A DNA stretch of 64,000 bases, taken from positions 62,001-126,000 of IMG/VR virus record IMGVR_UViG_3300050120_000152. One strand, written 5' to 3'. The notes beneath the pieces were generated by a model. That model searched no databases. It was not told the DNA's origin and saw only the letters and a list, made by a program, of their open reading frames with translations. Of this stretch, positions 1 through 8,397 are shown piece after piece (the stretch's first letter is position 1; each line of letters begins with the position of its first letter). The DNA comes from a virus. A program made the translations under genes and the position numbers.

Positions 1-96
1 CCAGAAAGTGGTACATTTCTCTTCGAAAAGACAAAGGCTGCTTGGGAAGTGTTCCGAGGTCGTGCTGATGCTGTTCGATGGCCGCAAGGGCAATAA
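1..96 (+). CDS. 3' end of an unidentified CDS
   Basis: An open frame enters from the left edge in frame 1 and stops with TAA at 94-96, giving 31 C-terminal codons ending in ADAVRWPQGQ. Codon use looks like the following genes. Too little is visible to name it. It lies about 70 bp upstream of the NAMPT gene, so it may share a transcript. Confidence 0.5.
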   Translation, partial: PESGTFLFEKTKAAWEVFRGRADAVRWPQGQ

Positions 97-168
97 TAAA
101 GCAGTAAACAACATTGATGTAAGACGGGTTACATAAAACAAATTAATTGTCTAATAGGAGACATAACA

Positions 169-1593
169 ATGAACAGTACATTTAAAACAGAATATTTGAA
201 CAACCTTACCGAGAATATGATTCTCGACGCAGATTCTTACAAGGCAAGCCATTTCGCTTTTCTTGAAGATGGTACTACAGACATTCGTCTATATATCGAG
301 GCCCGCACTGGTGCAAAGCATCAAGCTGTGGTAATGGCTGGTATCCAAGCCTTCAACAAAAAGTACATGATGAAGCCAATCACTCAATTTATGATTGATC
401 AGGCTGATTGGTTTCTTACCACTCATGGTGAGCCGTTTAATCGTGCTGGATGGGAATACGTGCTGAATTATCATGCTGGATATATGCCGGTCGTTATTAA
501 AAGCGCCGAAGAAGGCACCACTATCCCTATTGGTTGCCCGTACATCACCGTAGAGAACACTGACAAGCATCCTTTGGCTGCATGGTGCAGTTCGTACATT
601 GAAACGAAGATCATGCGTACATGGGCACCCATTGCTGTTGCAACACAGTCGAATCTTGTTCGCAAGCTTATCTTGGAATATCTTGAAAAGACTGGTACAC
701 CAGAATTGATTGATTATAAGATGGTTGATTTTGGTAGCCGTGGTGTTAGCTCTAAGGAAACTGCCGAAATTCTTGGTGCTGCTCATCTTACTAGTTTTCG
801 TTCTACAGATAATTTGATGGGCATTGCCCATGCAATGACATATTACAATGCTACTGAAATGTTGGGTGAATCTATCCCTGCCAGCGAGCATTCGGTGACC
901 TGTGCACGCGGCAAGGAAGGTGAACTTCAGTTCTATCTTGACATTGTTGATCGTTTCCTTGGTGAAGGTAAGATGGTATCGGTTGTTGGTGATACTTATG
1001 ACCTTGATGTTATGCTTGATATGCTAGGAACTATGGTTAAGCCATATTTGCTTGCAAAGGGTGGCACATGGGTAGTTCGTCCAGATAGTGGTGATCCTGT
1101 TCTTCAGGTCATGCAAACTATTCGCAAGTTGGAATTATATTTTGGTACAACTACCAATGATAAGGGCTATAAGGTTCTTCATCCTTCTGTTAGAATCATT
1201 CAAGGAGATGGTGTAGATGCTGCGTCGATCCATCGTATCTTGGTGGCTCTTGAGACGGCACATTATAGTGCGGACAATATCACATTTGGTTCGGGTGGTT
1301 GGTTGCTACAGTCGTTGAATCGTGACACCAATCGTACTGCCATGAAAGCATCGTATGTTGAAGTGGGTGATCGTAAGCTTGAAATCCGTAAGGAAGTCAA
1401 AACTGACCCAAGCAAGGCTTCGAAAGCTGGACGTGTTACTACTGTACTTCGCAACGGTAAGAAAATCTGTGTCAAGGAAGATGATATGATTGAAGGCGAT
1501 ATTGATCTTCTTAATGAAACCTATCGTGATGGTGAAGTCTTGAATTTGATTGACTTTGCGACAGTACGAGAGAACGTAAAAGCTGGGAAGTGA
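169..1593 (+). CDS. nadV: Nicotinamide phosphoribosyltransferase (NAMPT/NadV)
   Basis: 474 aa, the usual length of NAMPT, which makes NMN from nicotinamide and PRPP in the cytoplasm. Family signatures are visible: DFGSRGVSS near residue 187, FRSTDNLMG near 210, SIPASEHSV near 237 (carrying the catalytic His) and RPDSGDP near 305. The start follows a good ribosome site (aggag, 7 nt upstream). The next gene begins one base after its stop, suggesting an operon with the NadE gene (2519) and the nucleotidylyltransferase (4544). Phage NAMPT genes are known as part of NAD+ reconstitution routes that counter NAD-depleting defences; that role here is inferred from context. Confidence 0.95.
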   Translation: MNSTFKTEYLNNLTENMILDADSYKASHFAFLEDGTTDIRLYIEARTGAKHQAVVMAGIQAFNKKYMMKPITQFMIDQADWFLTTHGEPFNRAGWEYVLNYHAGYMPVVIKSAEEGTTIPIGCPYITVENTDKHPLAAWCSSYIETKIMRTWAPIAVATQSNLVRKLILEYLEKTGTPELIDYKMVDFGSRGVSSKETAEILGAAHLTSFRSTDNLMGIAHAMTYYNATEMLGESIPASEHSVTCARGKEGELQFYLDIVDRFLGEGKMVSVVGDTYDLDVMLDMLGTMVKPYLLAKGGTWVVRPDSGDPVLQVMQTIRKLELYFGTTTNDKGYKVLHPSVRIIQGDGVDAASIHRILVALETAHYSADNITFGSGGWLLQSLNRDTNRTAMKASYVEVGDRKLEIRKEVKTDPSKASKAGRVTTVLRNGKKICVKEDDMIEGDIDLLNETYRDGEVLNLIDFATVRENVKAGK

Positions 1594-1594
1594 T

Positions 1595-2158
1595 ATGATT
1601 AATGAAATCTTATTAAGGTCATATACCGAAGAAGGTTATGACAAAATACAAGAAATCATGAGTGTCATTATGTCTCACACTGACATGGAAGTTAGTGTGG
1701 TAGATCATTCAAGGGTTTCATATTTAGACTTTGATATTTTAGATGATGAGGTTATTATCAGTATTGACAAGTTCATTTCAGAACAGTTGAACGTGCCATA
1801 TTTCCAAATTTCAAGAGTCTTTAATCTTAATGGTAAACCACTATATCGTCATGTTAGTGGGGATATTGTAAGCACTGGCGCTAATGTTCGTATCATCGAC
1901 ACCGATAAAGTATTTGGCGATAGTATTAAATTAGCATGTGAGATATTTAACACACCTAACTACTCCACGTTATTGACTCTTAACAAAAATCAAGACCTTA
2001 TCGACATTGAAGATTTGCTTTACCCGCAGTCACTATTGATGTATAATGGAAAGACTACCAAATGTAGCTATCTATTAAATGAGAAATTTTTTACCACAAG
2101 GACTTCACTTCCGAAATCATGTTATAAACAATTTTGTAGGATTTTAAATTATGAATAA
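1595..2158 (+). CDS. Hypothetical protein, possibly phosphoribosyltransferase-like
   Basis: 187 aa. It starts directly after the NAMPT stop and overlaps the next gene by 8 nt, so translation is probably coupled. A segment near residue 90, GDIVSTGANVRIIDTD, recalls the D-x-x-x-T-G PRPP-binding loop of phosphoribosyltransferases, but the surrounding sequence is not convincing. No other motif, signal or membrane segment is seen. The location between NAMPT and NadE makes an NAD-related role possible but unproven. Confidence 0.75.
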   Translation: MINEILLRSYTEEGYDKIQEIMSVIMSHTDMEVSVVDHSRVSYLDFDILDDEVIISIDKFISEQLNVPYFQISRVFNLNGKPLYRHVSGDIVSTGANVRIIDTDKVFGDSIKLACEIFNTPNYSTLLTLNKNQDLIDIEDLLYPQSLLMYNGKTTKCSYLLNEKFFTTRTSLPKSCYKQFCRILNYE

Positions 2159-2522
2159 CAAATGGCTACCAATATCCAAAGCTCCGAAAGATGGGACTAT
2201 GATTTTAGTCACTGAAACTCCAAATGGTGAACATTGGAATGTTATCCCAGCATGTTGGATGGCATTAACCAGTTATACAGAATCGGACAAAGAAGCTTTT
2301 GAAAATGGTGGGTTTAATCCAGATAATAGCCATAAAGGATATTGGTGGGGCATTTGTGCTACTCGTTATTCACGAGAAGGGCCATTATACACACGATTTA
2401 AGCCCTTAGCTTGCACTCCAATTTGTTGGATGCCTTTTCCTGAAGCTGAATCTGAAAATAAATTGCGTCGTAGACTTTCTCAATTATATAGGAACCCACC
2501 GTATAGGAACACACAGTTATGA
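2151..2522 (+). CDS. DUF551-like phage protein
   Basis: 123 aa. The N-terminus WLPISKAPKDGTMIL and the late CTPICWMPFPEAE segment match the pattern of the small DUF551-type phage proteins (W..I..APKDGT.IL ... WMPLPE). The function of that family is unknown. It overlaps both neighbours by a few bases, typical of a translationally coupled phage operon. Confidence 0.7.
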   Translation: MNNKWLPISKAPKDGTMILVTETPNGEHWNVIPACWMALTSYTESDKEAFENGGFNPDNSHKGYWWGICATRYSREGPLYTRFKPLACTPICWMPFPEAESENKLRRRLSQLYRNPPYRNTQL

Positions 2523-3370
2523 TAACGATTAAAACCCAAAAATTAATTGATGATGTGGCACACTGGTTTGCTGATCGTCATCTTAATCATGCTGTGGTTG
2601 GATATTCAGGTGGTATCGATTCCGCTACCACAGCAGCATTGCTAGATGCTGCAAAAATTAAGACTACTATTGTTCAGGTTGGATTCAAAGGACAAAAATT
2701 TTCCTCTACAACGTTAGCCATGGAAATGTGTGGTGGTCGGAAATACATGCGTTGGGAATATATTGATATGCCTCCTATTAGCATATTTTTTGGTGATGCT
2801 GGTAAGGAGGCTGTGCTTCCTATTATTCGTAATGCTTATTTTTATGGTGTTGCAGCAGAATTACGTGAATCGGGAGAACGTCCTATTATTGTTGGAACAG
2901 CAAATTTTGATGAAGCATCATTTTTAGGATTTTGGGGGAAGGCTTCGGATGCTGCACAAGATTTTTATCCTATCAGCCATCTGCACAAATCTGAAGTTTA
3001 TGCTTTAGCTAAGGAATTGAATGTTCCACAAGAAATCATCAAAGCTGTGCCATCGGGTGATCTTCAATGGTCAGGAGAGCTTAATGATTATAAAATGATC
3101 GGAGCTACCTACGATCAAATTGAAGCATTGGTCAAGTTTGTGGATACACCAAAATGGAAAGGTCTATTTGAAATCATCGATTTCATTAAAAATACTGTCG
3201 ATAACCCCAAATGTTTTGTTAAAAATATTAGCAAGAATGCATTTAAATATGATCTACCCTTTCCCGGCTTCCACATTAATAATCGTCTTGAATTTTTCCG
3301 TAGAGAATATTATAGAAACATTCTGGTAGCTTCAATTTCATTAGAAATAGAGTTTGATTATCCTTATTAA
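2519..3370 (+). CDS. nadE: NAD+ synthetase (NadE)
   Basis: 283 aa, the size of ammonia-dependent NadE without the glutaminase domain. It amidates nicotinate adenine dinucleotide to NAD+ using ATP. The PP-loop SGGIDSATTAALL (about residue 30) binds ATP pyrophosphate; IIVGTANFDEASFLGF and the PISHLHKSEVYALAKEL segment match the active-site and helical regions of the family. The ATG overlaps the previous gene's stop. It converges on the HNH gene at 3367. With NAMPT and the NMNAT-like protein it gives two entries into NAD+. Confidence 0.92.
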   Translation: MITIKTQKLIDDVAHWFADRHLNHAVVGYSGGIDSATTAALLDAAKIKTTIVQVGFKGQKFSSTTLAMEMCGGRKYMRWEYIDMPPISIFFGDAGKEAVLPIIRNAYFYGVAAELRESGERPIIVGTANFDEASFLGFWGKASDAAQDFYPISHLHKSEVYALAKELNVPQEIIKAVPSGDLQWSGELNDYKMIGATYDQIEALVKFVDTPKWKGLFEIIDFIKNTVDNPKCFVKNISKNAFKYDLPFPGFHINNRLEFFRREYYRNILVASISLEIEFDYPY

Positions 3371-3702
3371 TGATTCAATTGCTCATAAAAATTAACAATC
3401 TTTTTCATTTCCTCAAGGGTAGCATTTGATTTTAATTTATTAGCTCTATGTGATATGACAATAAGATTATCTAAAGAATATCCTTTAGAAGAGTCAATAC
3501 GATCATAGCTGATAGAATCATCCTCTGCCATGTCTCTGTGGAAATATAATGGAATACCAAGGATGGGGCAGGTAATGGGTATACCAATCTCGTCTATATC
3601 AGACGGAGACAATGTAAAGGCTATATTTCGCTTCTTGGCTGAAGCTTTCAAATGAGTCCAAATATGCTTGAAATCTTTTTGAGTTAGATGTAAAGTATTC
3701 AT
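3367..3702 (-). CDS. HNH-like endonuclease, probably mobile
   Basis: 111 aa on the minus strand inside a plus-strand operon. The C-terminal half has CPILGIPL followed by SYDRIDSSKGYSLDNLIVIS and RANKLKSNAT, a pattern of small HNH-type phage endonucleases in which an Asp-Asn core replaces parts of the classic motif. Opposite orientation and insertion between NAD-module genes suggest a homing-type element. The exact subfamily is uncertain. Confidence 0.7.
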   Translation of the reverse strand: MNTLHLTQKDFKHIWTHLKASAKKRNIAFTLSPSDIDEIGIPITCPILGIPLYFHRDMAEDDSISYDRIDSSKGYSLDNLIVISHRANKLKSNATLEEMKKIVNFYEQLNH

Positions 3703-3725
3703 TCAGATATTTATAACAGGAAATT

Positions 3726-4532
3726 ATGATGCACAAATTGATGAACTATTCAGGTAATAAACTCTTAAAGCCAGAGTGGCAATCTGTCGTGCTTAATGAT
3801 GACGATACTTCTCCAACCATCCATAAAATCGAATACGATTTCTATTCGAAGTATCCAATCTATGTGGTAGAAAATGCTCTTTCTGCAAAATCTTGTGATT
3901 TTATTATTGATGACTTTGATGAACAAGAAACCCATCCCGTTGGTATTGATGGATATTGTAATCCTGAATCAAATGTGGGTTCTTATCGTGCCAATGCATG
4001 GGCTGAAGAATTATCAATTACCATTTCCGAAAAATTGCGTGCATTCATGGACGAGAAAGAATTTACCTTTCCATTACTGGGCGATGGTATTGATCCTATC
4101 GTTAATGATAAAGAATTTGCACTTCCATTTTGGCCTCATGATATGCAACCTTTCAGGTTGTTAGGATCAACCCCATTCATGCGTTTTATGAAGTATAAGA
4201 ATGGTGGCATGCATACTCCACACCATGATGCACCTTATAAGAATGAAGAGGAACGGTATATCAGTTTGTTCTCATGGGTGCTGTATCTTAATACACCAGA
4301 TGGGACAGGTGGACATTTTCAATTTGTAAATGATCTTAAACAGAAAGGTAAGCATCCTAGATCATGGGATACTTCCGATTGGACAAATATGTCTAACGAG
4401 GTTACAATGGAAGTTGCTCCGAAGCAGGGAAAATTGTTGATATTTCCTCACTGGCTGTGCCATCAGGTGCAAGAATACATCGGTGAGGGTTATCGTTATA
4501 TCATCAGGGGTGATGTGGCCTACTCTTTTTGA
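3726..4532 (+). CDS. 2-oxoglutarate/Fe(II) dioxygenase
   Basis: 268 aa. A double-stranded beta-helix oxygenase is indicated by HTPHHDAPY (the HxD metal ligands, about residue 164), the distal FPHWLCHQV His (about 242) and the RYIIRGD Arg that would bind 2-oxoglutarate. The layout resembles prolyl-4-hydroxylase-type enzymes. The substrate could be protein, nucleic acid or a small molecule and cannot be read from sequence. Ribosome site aggaaatt precedes ATG-ATG; either Met could start. Confidence 0.85.
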   Translation: MMHKLMNYSGNKLLKPEWQSVVLNDDDTSPTIHKIEYDFYSKYPIYVVENALSAKSCDFIIDDFDEQETHPVGIDGYCNPESNVGSYRANAWAEELSITISEKLRAFMDEKEFTFPLLGDGIDPIVNDKEFALPFWPHDMQPFRLLGSTPFMRFMKYKNGGMHTPHHDAPYKNEEERYISLFSWVLYLNTPDGTGGHFQFVNDLKQKGKHPRSWDTSDWTNMSNEVTMEVAPKQGKLLIFPHWLCHQVQEYIGEGYRYIIRGDVAYSF

Positions 4533-4543
4533 CCAAAAGTGAT

Positions 4544-5236
4544 ATGATTATGATTACTGAATCGTGGTATAAAAATCTTGAATCAAAATACGGATATGAT
4601 TTTTGTGTCCGCGCTGGGTATTTTGAAGAAACCAAGCCATGGGGAGAATCATCATATCGTGATATATTCGAATTACCATCTGGTGAATTTGTTATTCAAT
4701 ATTCGGGAGCTTTTTATCCATTACATGATGGGCATTTGGAAGTCATGCAAAAAGCTATGGATAATATTATTGAACGGTGGGATACTTCTGGTGTAGTTGT
4801 TATTCATGTGGATCACCATGAATATAGAACATCTAAAGGTAAATATTCTGAAGAAGAATTTAATAAATCATTAGCTAAACTTGATACACTATTTCCTTAC
4901 AAAGGGTTTACTTATCAAATCATAGCAGAAGATGCTATGCCTAATGGATGTTCACGAAATTTCACTAGGTTATATAGTGAGTTGAGTGACAAGTCTTTAT
5001 ACAATACCGTATATTTTTTGTGCGGTAGTGATCGAGCAAATTATGCTTTTACTTTTCTGGATGATGGTAATTGTTATATTGTCAATAGACCCAATACAAT
5101 TAATCCACTGCTGGCGACCATGGAAGTTTCTGTATTTGAGAATCTTGGTGCATATGCTAACGAGACTATCATATATTTGGATTGCAACAATCCAACGTCA
5201 TCTACAGAAATTAGAAACTTAACTACCGTTCTCTAA
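4544..5236 (+). CDS. Nucleotidylyltransferase, NMNAT-like
   Basis: About 230 aa. YSGAFYPLHDGHLEVM carries the HxGH-type motif of nucleotidylyltransferases, and SSTEIRN near the C-terminus matches the second signature (SSTxIR). FLCGSDRA sits where NMN/NaMN adenylyltransferases have their GxD segment. It would adenylate NMN from NAMPT to NAD+. The frame is open to a TTG at 4529 overlapping the oxygenase stop, with ATGs at 4544 and 4550; the true start is uncertain. Specificity for NMN is inferred from the neighbourhood. Confidence 0.8.
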   Translation: MIMITESWYKNLESKYGYDFCVRAGYFEETKPWGESSYRDIFELPSGEFVIQYSGAFYPLHDGHLEVMQKAMDNIIERWDTSGVVVIHVDHHEYRTSKGKYSEEEFNKSLAKLDTLFPYKGFTYQIIAEDAMPNGCSRNFTRLYSELSDKSLYNTVYFLCGSDRANYAFTFLDDGNCYIVNRPNTINPLLATMEVSVFENLGAYANETIIYLDCNNPTSSTEIRNLTTVL

Positions 5237-5605
5237 AATATAATTAAGTACATAGCCAATATTGTTACTTAAATAGAAGTTTATTAACTCAAAATCCTGT
5301 TTGTCGCCATCCGAATCTTGATCGCCATCGGCGACAAAGATTGATTCTATTTTATATTTTTTAGTTTCTTTGTCGATGAACAAATCTACCATGTACTCAA
5401 TCTTATTAGATTCATCCTGAAGCGTGAAGGTTCCATGGAGTACCTTCCCTTCATTTTTGTATAGCGTGCTGCTTAATATTTCAAAGTCATCTTTATATAA
5501 AGATTCAATAATTCGTTCGATTCGCATATGGAAAACCTGTGTAATGTTATTTATTGATTTGTATACATAGTTACTGCGAACAAAATAATTAAAAGACCCA
5601 TCCAC
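5219..5605 (-). CDS. Hypothetical protein
   Basis: Up to 128 aa, convergent with the NMNAT-like gene and overlapping its 3' end by 18 nt. It is acidic near the C-terminus (DGDQDSDGDKQDFE). An internal Met at about residue 27 (5527) could be the real start, because no clear ribosome site precedes the first Met. No family recognised. Confidence 0.55.
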   Translation of the reverse strand: MDGSFNYFVRSNYVYKSINNITQVFHMRIERIIESLYKDDFEILSSTLYKNEGKVLHGTFTLQDESNKIEYMVDLFIDKETKKYKIESIFVADGDQDSDGDKQDFELINFYLSNNIGYVLNYILENGS

Positions 5606-5639
5606 ATTCCATAAATAGAAGGTAATTTATGGAATTTAA

Positions 5640-6302
5640 ATGCAATATAGAATTATTTATGATCAACTAATTGATCATGCAAAAGCTACCAATAATGATA
5701 GTGGGCCTTATGAAAAACATCATATTATACCAAAAAGTTTAGGTGGCAGTAATTTAAAAAATAATATAGTAAAATTAACTCCAAGGCAACATTTTGTGGC
5801 CCATCGGCTATTAACAAAATTTTTAATAGGTGCAGATAAACACAAAATGATATTTGCTGTTAAGCGAATGGCAACATCAAATAAGAGGAAATTATATAAT
5901 ATAAATTCTAGAACTTATGAATGGCTGAGAATTCAACATAATATAGCAGCATCTATTGTTATGAAAGGTAGAAAACCATCAGATGATACTATACGTAAAC
6001 AATCTATTGCACAAAGAAAAAGATATGCATTAACACCTACCCATTGGAAAGATAGACAACATGACCCAAATAGTATAGAATTAATTAGGGAAGCTAATAT
6101 AGGTAAAAACAATCACCAATATGGAAAACCAAGAACTACTGAAGAAAGACTAAAAATTAGTTTAACTATGAAAGGTCGTAAAAAATCCAAAGAAACCATA
6201 GAAAAATTTAAAAATAGAAAAGATTCGGAAGAGACTAAGCGTAAAAAAAGTGATGCAGCAAAACTTAGATGGACTAAACATAAAAATGAAATCATGGGAT
6301 AA
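5640..6302 (+). CDS. HNH homing endonuclease with NUMOD3 repeats
   Basis: 220 aa, Lys-rich. The N-terminus has KHHIIPKSLGGSN followed by NNIVKLTPRQHFVAHRLL, the HNH pattern of mobile endonucleases. The C-terminal half has repeated NUMOD3-type DNA-binding motifs (MKGRKPSDDTIRK, GKNNHQYGKPRT, MKGRKKSKETIEK). Such free-standing enzymes cut alleles lacking them and spread by gene conversion. It overlaps the start of the deaminase gene (6286) by 17 nt, suggesting insertion just upstream of that gene. It is preceded by a small inverted repeat (about 5610-5637). Confidence 0.88.
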   Translation: MQYRIIYDQLIDHAKATNNDSGPYEKHHIIPKSLGGSNLKNNIVKLTPRQHFVAHRLLTKFLIGADKHKMIFAVKRMATSNKRKLYNINSRTYEWLRIQHNIAASIVMKGRKPSDDTIRKQSIAQRKRYALTPTHWKDRQHDPNSIELIREANIGKNNHQYGKPRTTEERLKISLTMKGRKKSKETIEKFKNRKDSEETKRKKSDAAKLRWTKHKNEIMG

Positions 6303-6735
6303 AAAATTTATAAATCTTGCTTTACATATAGCAGAATGGTCACACGATCCAAGTACCAAAGTTGGAGCAATTATAGTAGATGATGTGAATAATGTTCGTG
6401 CCATAGGTTATAATGGATTTCCTAGATTGGTCAAAGATACGGTTGAAAGATTGTCAGATCGACCAACCAAATATGCGTTAACTACTCATGCTGAAATAAA
6501 TGCATTGTTATCATGCACACGTTCGGGTGTAGCCACGGACGGTTATACTTTGGTATGTACTCATTATCCATGTTCTACATGTGCAGGAGCAATAATTCAA
6601 GCTGGTATCAAAAATGTAATAACCATTATGCCATCAGATGATTTAATATCAAGATGGGAAACTGAACTTAACATAGCTAAACTCATGTTTAATGAATCAG
6701 GAGTAACCGTGGTTGAGTATATATCAGGATTATGA
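6286..6735 (+). CDS. dCMP/deoxycytidylate deaminase
   Basis: 149 aa. Zinc ligands are visible as HAEINAL (His, catalytic Glu, about residue 72) and PCSTCAGAII (two Cys, about 97). DPSTKVGAIIV near the N-terminus is also typical. dCMP deaminase makes dUMP for thymidylate synthesis in T4-like phages. The ATG at 6286 lies inside the end of the homing endonuclease gene; longer in-frame starts upstream would extend into that gene and are less likely. Confidence 0.9.
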   Translation: MKSWDKKFINLALHIAEWSHDPSTKVGAIIVDDVNNVRAIGYNGFPRLVKDTVERLSDRPTKYALTTHAEINALLSCTRSGVATDGYTLVCTHYPCSTCAGAIIQAGIKNVITIMPSDDLISRWETELNIAKLMFNESGVTVVEYISGL

Positions 6736-6736
6736 A

Positions 6737-6765
6737 TTGATTGTTGTGTTGAAATACATTATCAT
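6737..6765 (+). promoter_or_regulatory. sigma70-like promoter for the 6794 kinase gene
   Basis: TTGATT at 6737-6742, a 17-bp spacer and TATCAT at 6760-6765, about 30 bp before the ATG at 6794. Confidence 0.5.
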
Positions 6766-6793
6766 AGTGAAATAAATTATAAGGTGGAAGAAT

Positions 6794-7330
6794 ATGGAAA
6801 CTCTTGAATTTAACAAAAATTTTGAATTAAGCAAACATGCAAAGTATTTCATTATGCTTGTTGGTTTGCCGGGTAGCGGAAAAAGCACTTGGTTGCAGGG
6901 AGTTCGCAATACTCAAATTATCATGAATACTGGTGTAAGTTTCGATGTTATCTCCACTGATGATATTATCGAAAAAATTGCTAAAGATCGTGGTCTTACC
7001 TATTCAGATGTTTGGTCTGAATCCATCAAAGGTGCGACCAAGGGAATGCATGAAAATTTTCAAAATGCTATCAGACATAATCATAATGTCATTTGGGATC
7101 AAACCAATTGCACTTCTAAGAAGCGTAAATCGGTAATAGTTCAAGTGCCTAATGATTATTACAAAGTTGCTGTAGTGTTTAATACTCCATTGGATGAAAT
7201 TGAACGTCGCCTTAAGGCTCGTGCTTTGGAAACTGGAAAAAACATCCCCAAGTCAGTATTACTAAATATGTATGATACCTTTGAACAACCGACACACGGA
7301 GAAGGTTTCGATTTCATCAACCAAGAATAA
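6794..7330 (+). CDS. P-loop kinase, polynucleotide-kinase-like
   Basis: 178 aa. Walker A LVGLPGSGKSTW (about residue 25), a STDDII segment typical of the T4 Pnk/AAA_33 kinase fold, VIWDQTN (about 98, Walker B-like) and a C-terminal lid with RRLKARALETGK. There is no HAD phosphatase domain, unlike full T4 Pnk. It may phosphorylate 5'-OH RNA or DNA ends, but a nucleoside or other small kinase cannot be excluded. The HNH gene follows 11 bp later. Confidence 0.8.
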   Translation: METLEFNKNFELSKHAKYFIMLVGLPGSGKSTWLQGVRNTQIIMNTGVSFDVISTDDIIEKIAKDRGLTYSDVWSESIKGATKGMHENFQNAIRHNHNVIWDQTNCTSKKRKSVIVQVPNDYYKVAVVFNTPLDEIERRLKARALETGKNIPKSVLLNMYDTFEQPTHGEGFDFINQE

Positions 7331-7341
7331 AGGAATTAATT

Positions 7342-7968
7342 ATGACTTTTCAAAATCATTATGATGGTTCTCCCAAGATATTACAGTTAGATTCTGGTGG
7401 TAATCCCATGGATTGGCTGTCTATAGAAGATTATGCAACATTAAAAGCGAAAGAAAGAGTTCTATGGACTACGGGTACATATGCCTATACAATGCGTGGT
7501 GGTACTAATGCAAAGACTGGTATGCGTTCTGAATTAATGTTGGATACCATTGTTGCAATCAAGCATGAAGGTAAAGTTAAAACTGCTAAACGTCATGCTA
7601 ACGGGTTCAATCCTACCTTGTCCAACAAAATGTTGTTTGAACGTGACAAGTACCTTTGCGCTTACTGCGGTCATGTGTATCCGAAGCATAAGTTGACTCG
7701 TGACCATATTATTCCTGTTAGCAAAAATGGGTCAGATGATTGGCTTAACGTGATTACAGCTTGCGGCCCCTGTAACCGATGGAAAGATAATAGAACCCCG
7801 GAAGAAGCAGGTTTGTTATTATTGATGGTTCCATATAAACCAAGTTTTCATGAGCATTTAATTTTAAAAAATAGAAATATACTCTATGATCAATTAGAAT
7901 TCTTGTTAAAGGGAGTTAGCCCTGATTCTCCAGTATATAAAGAAAGTATATTACGTTTAGCAAAATGA
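7342..7968 (+). CDS. HNH endonuclease
   Basis: 208 aa. The core runs FERDKYLCAYCG, TRDHIIPVSKNG, NVITACGPCNRWKDNRTPEEAG: two CxxC pairs around a DH-N-N catalytic motif, the standard bacterial/phage HNH nuclease. This arrangement is shared by homing enzymes and by phage DNA-processing nucleases. It ends before an intrinsic terminator. Confidence 0.88.
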   Translation: MTFQNHYDGSPKILQLDSGGNPMDWLSIEDYATLKAKERVLWTTGTYAYTMRGGTNAKTGMRSELMLDTIVAIKHEGKVKTAKRHANGFNPTLSNKMLFERDKYLCAYCGHVYPKHKLTRDHIIPVSKNGSDDWLNVITACGPCNRWKDNRTPEEAGLLLLMVPYKPSFHEHLILKNRNILYDQLEFLLKGVSPDSPVYKESILRLAK

Positions 7969-7971
7969 AAA

Positions 7972-8397
7972 TTATGCCGTTTGTGTGGTTATATAATAAC
8001 CACACAAAGGTTTTTTATCTTTAATTCTTCTACTTATATAAGTATGAAAAGTATTAAAAAATTTAGCAGCATCCGTTTTGGATGAAAAATATATAATATC
8101 ACCATTTTCAGTAGTGCATACTATAGAAGTCTTTGCTCTCACAATTTTTGTATAGGGTGTTAATTTATCATATCCTTCTATATTACCGTTAATATCTAAT
8201 CTACACCAATAATAACCTTGATAATATGATGATTTATTAACGACTGTCATTATCCGTTTATTAAAAATTGAATTCATATAGATTTCTTTGACAGAATTCC
8301 ATATCTTGATAATCTCAAGGGTTTTATTACCATCTACTTTGACTTGGTTTTGGAGCATATAATGTTGCAAATATATCTTTATTGATACCAACATCAA
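7972..8397 (-). pseudogene. Homing-endonuclease remnant (NUMOD1-like)
   Basis: About 140 codons open in a different frame from the gene it overlaps at 8327-8397. The C-terminal half, with SIVCTTENGDIIYFSSKTDAAKF and an S-R-R-I-K-D-K-K-P-L-C-G-Y stretch, resembles the NUMOD1 DNA-binding domain of homing endonucleases, but no HNH or GIY-YIG catalytic motif is seen. The start is unclear. It probably represents the tail of a decayed mobile endonuclease that replaced the end of the upstream gene. Confidence 0.55.
7980..8016. terminator. Intrinsic terminator between convergent genes
   Basis: A perfect 13-bp stem (7980-7992 with 7996-8008), a 3-nt loop and a T6 run at 8011-8016. It terminates the HNH gene; it overlaps the 3' end of the minus-strand remnant at 7972. 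Confidence 0.85.

Noticed and set aside
289-891. Long minus-strand ORF opposite the NAMPT gene
   Set aside because: The plus-strand frame has unmistakable NAMPT motifs; the opposite frame is a codon-shadow.
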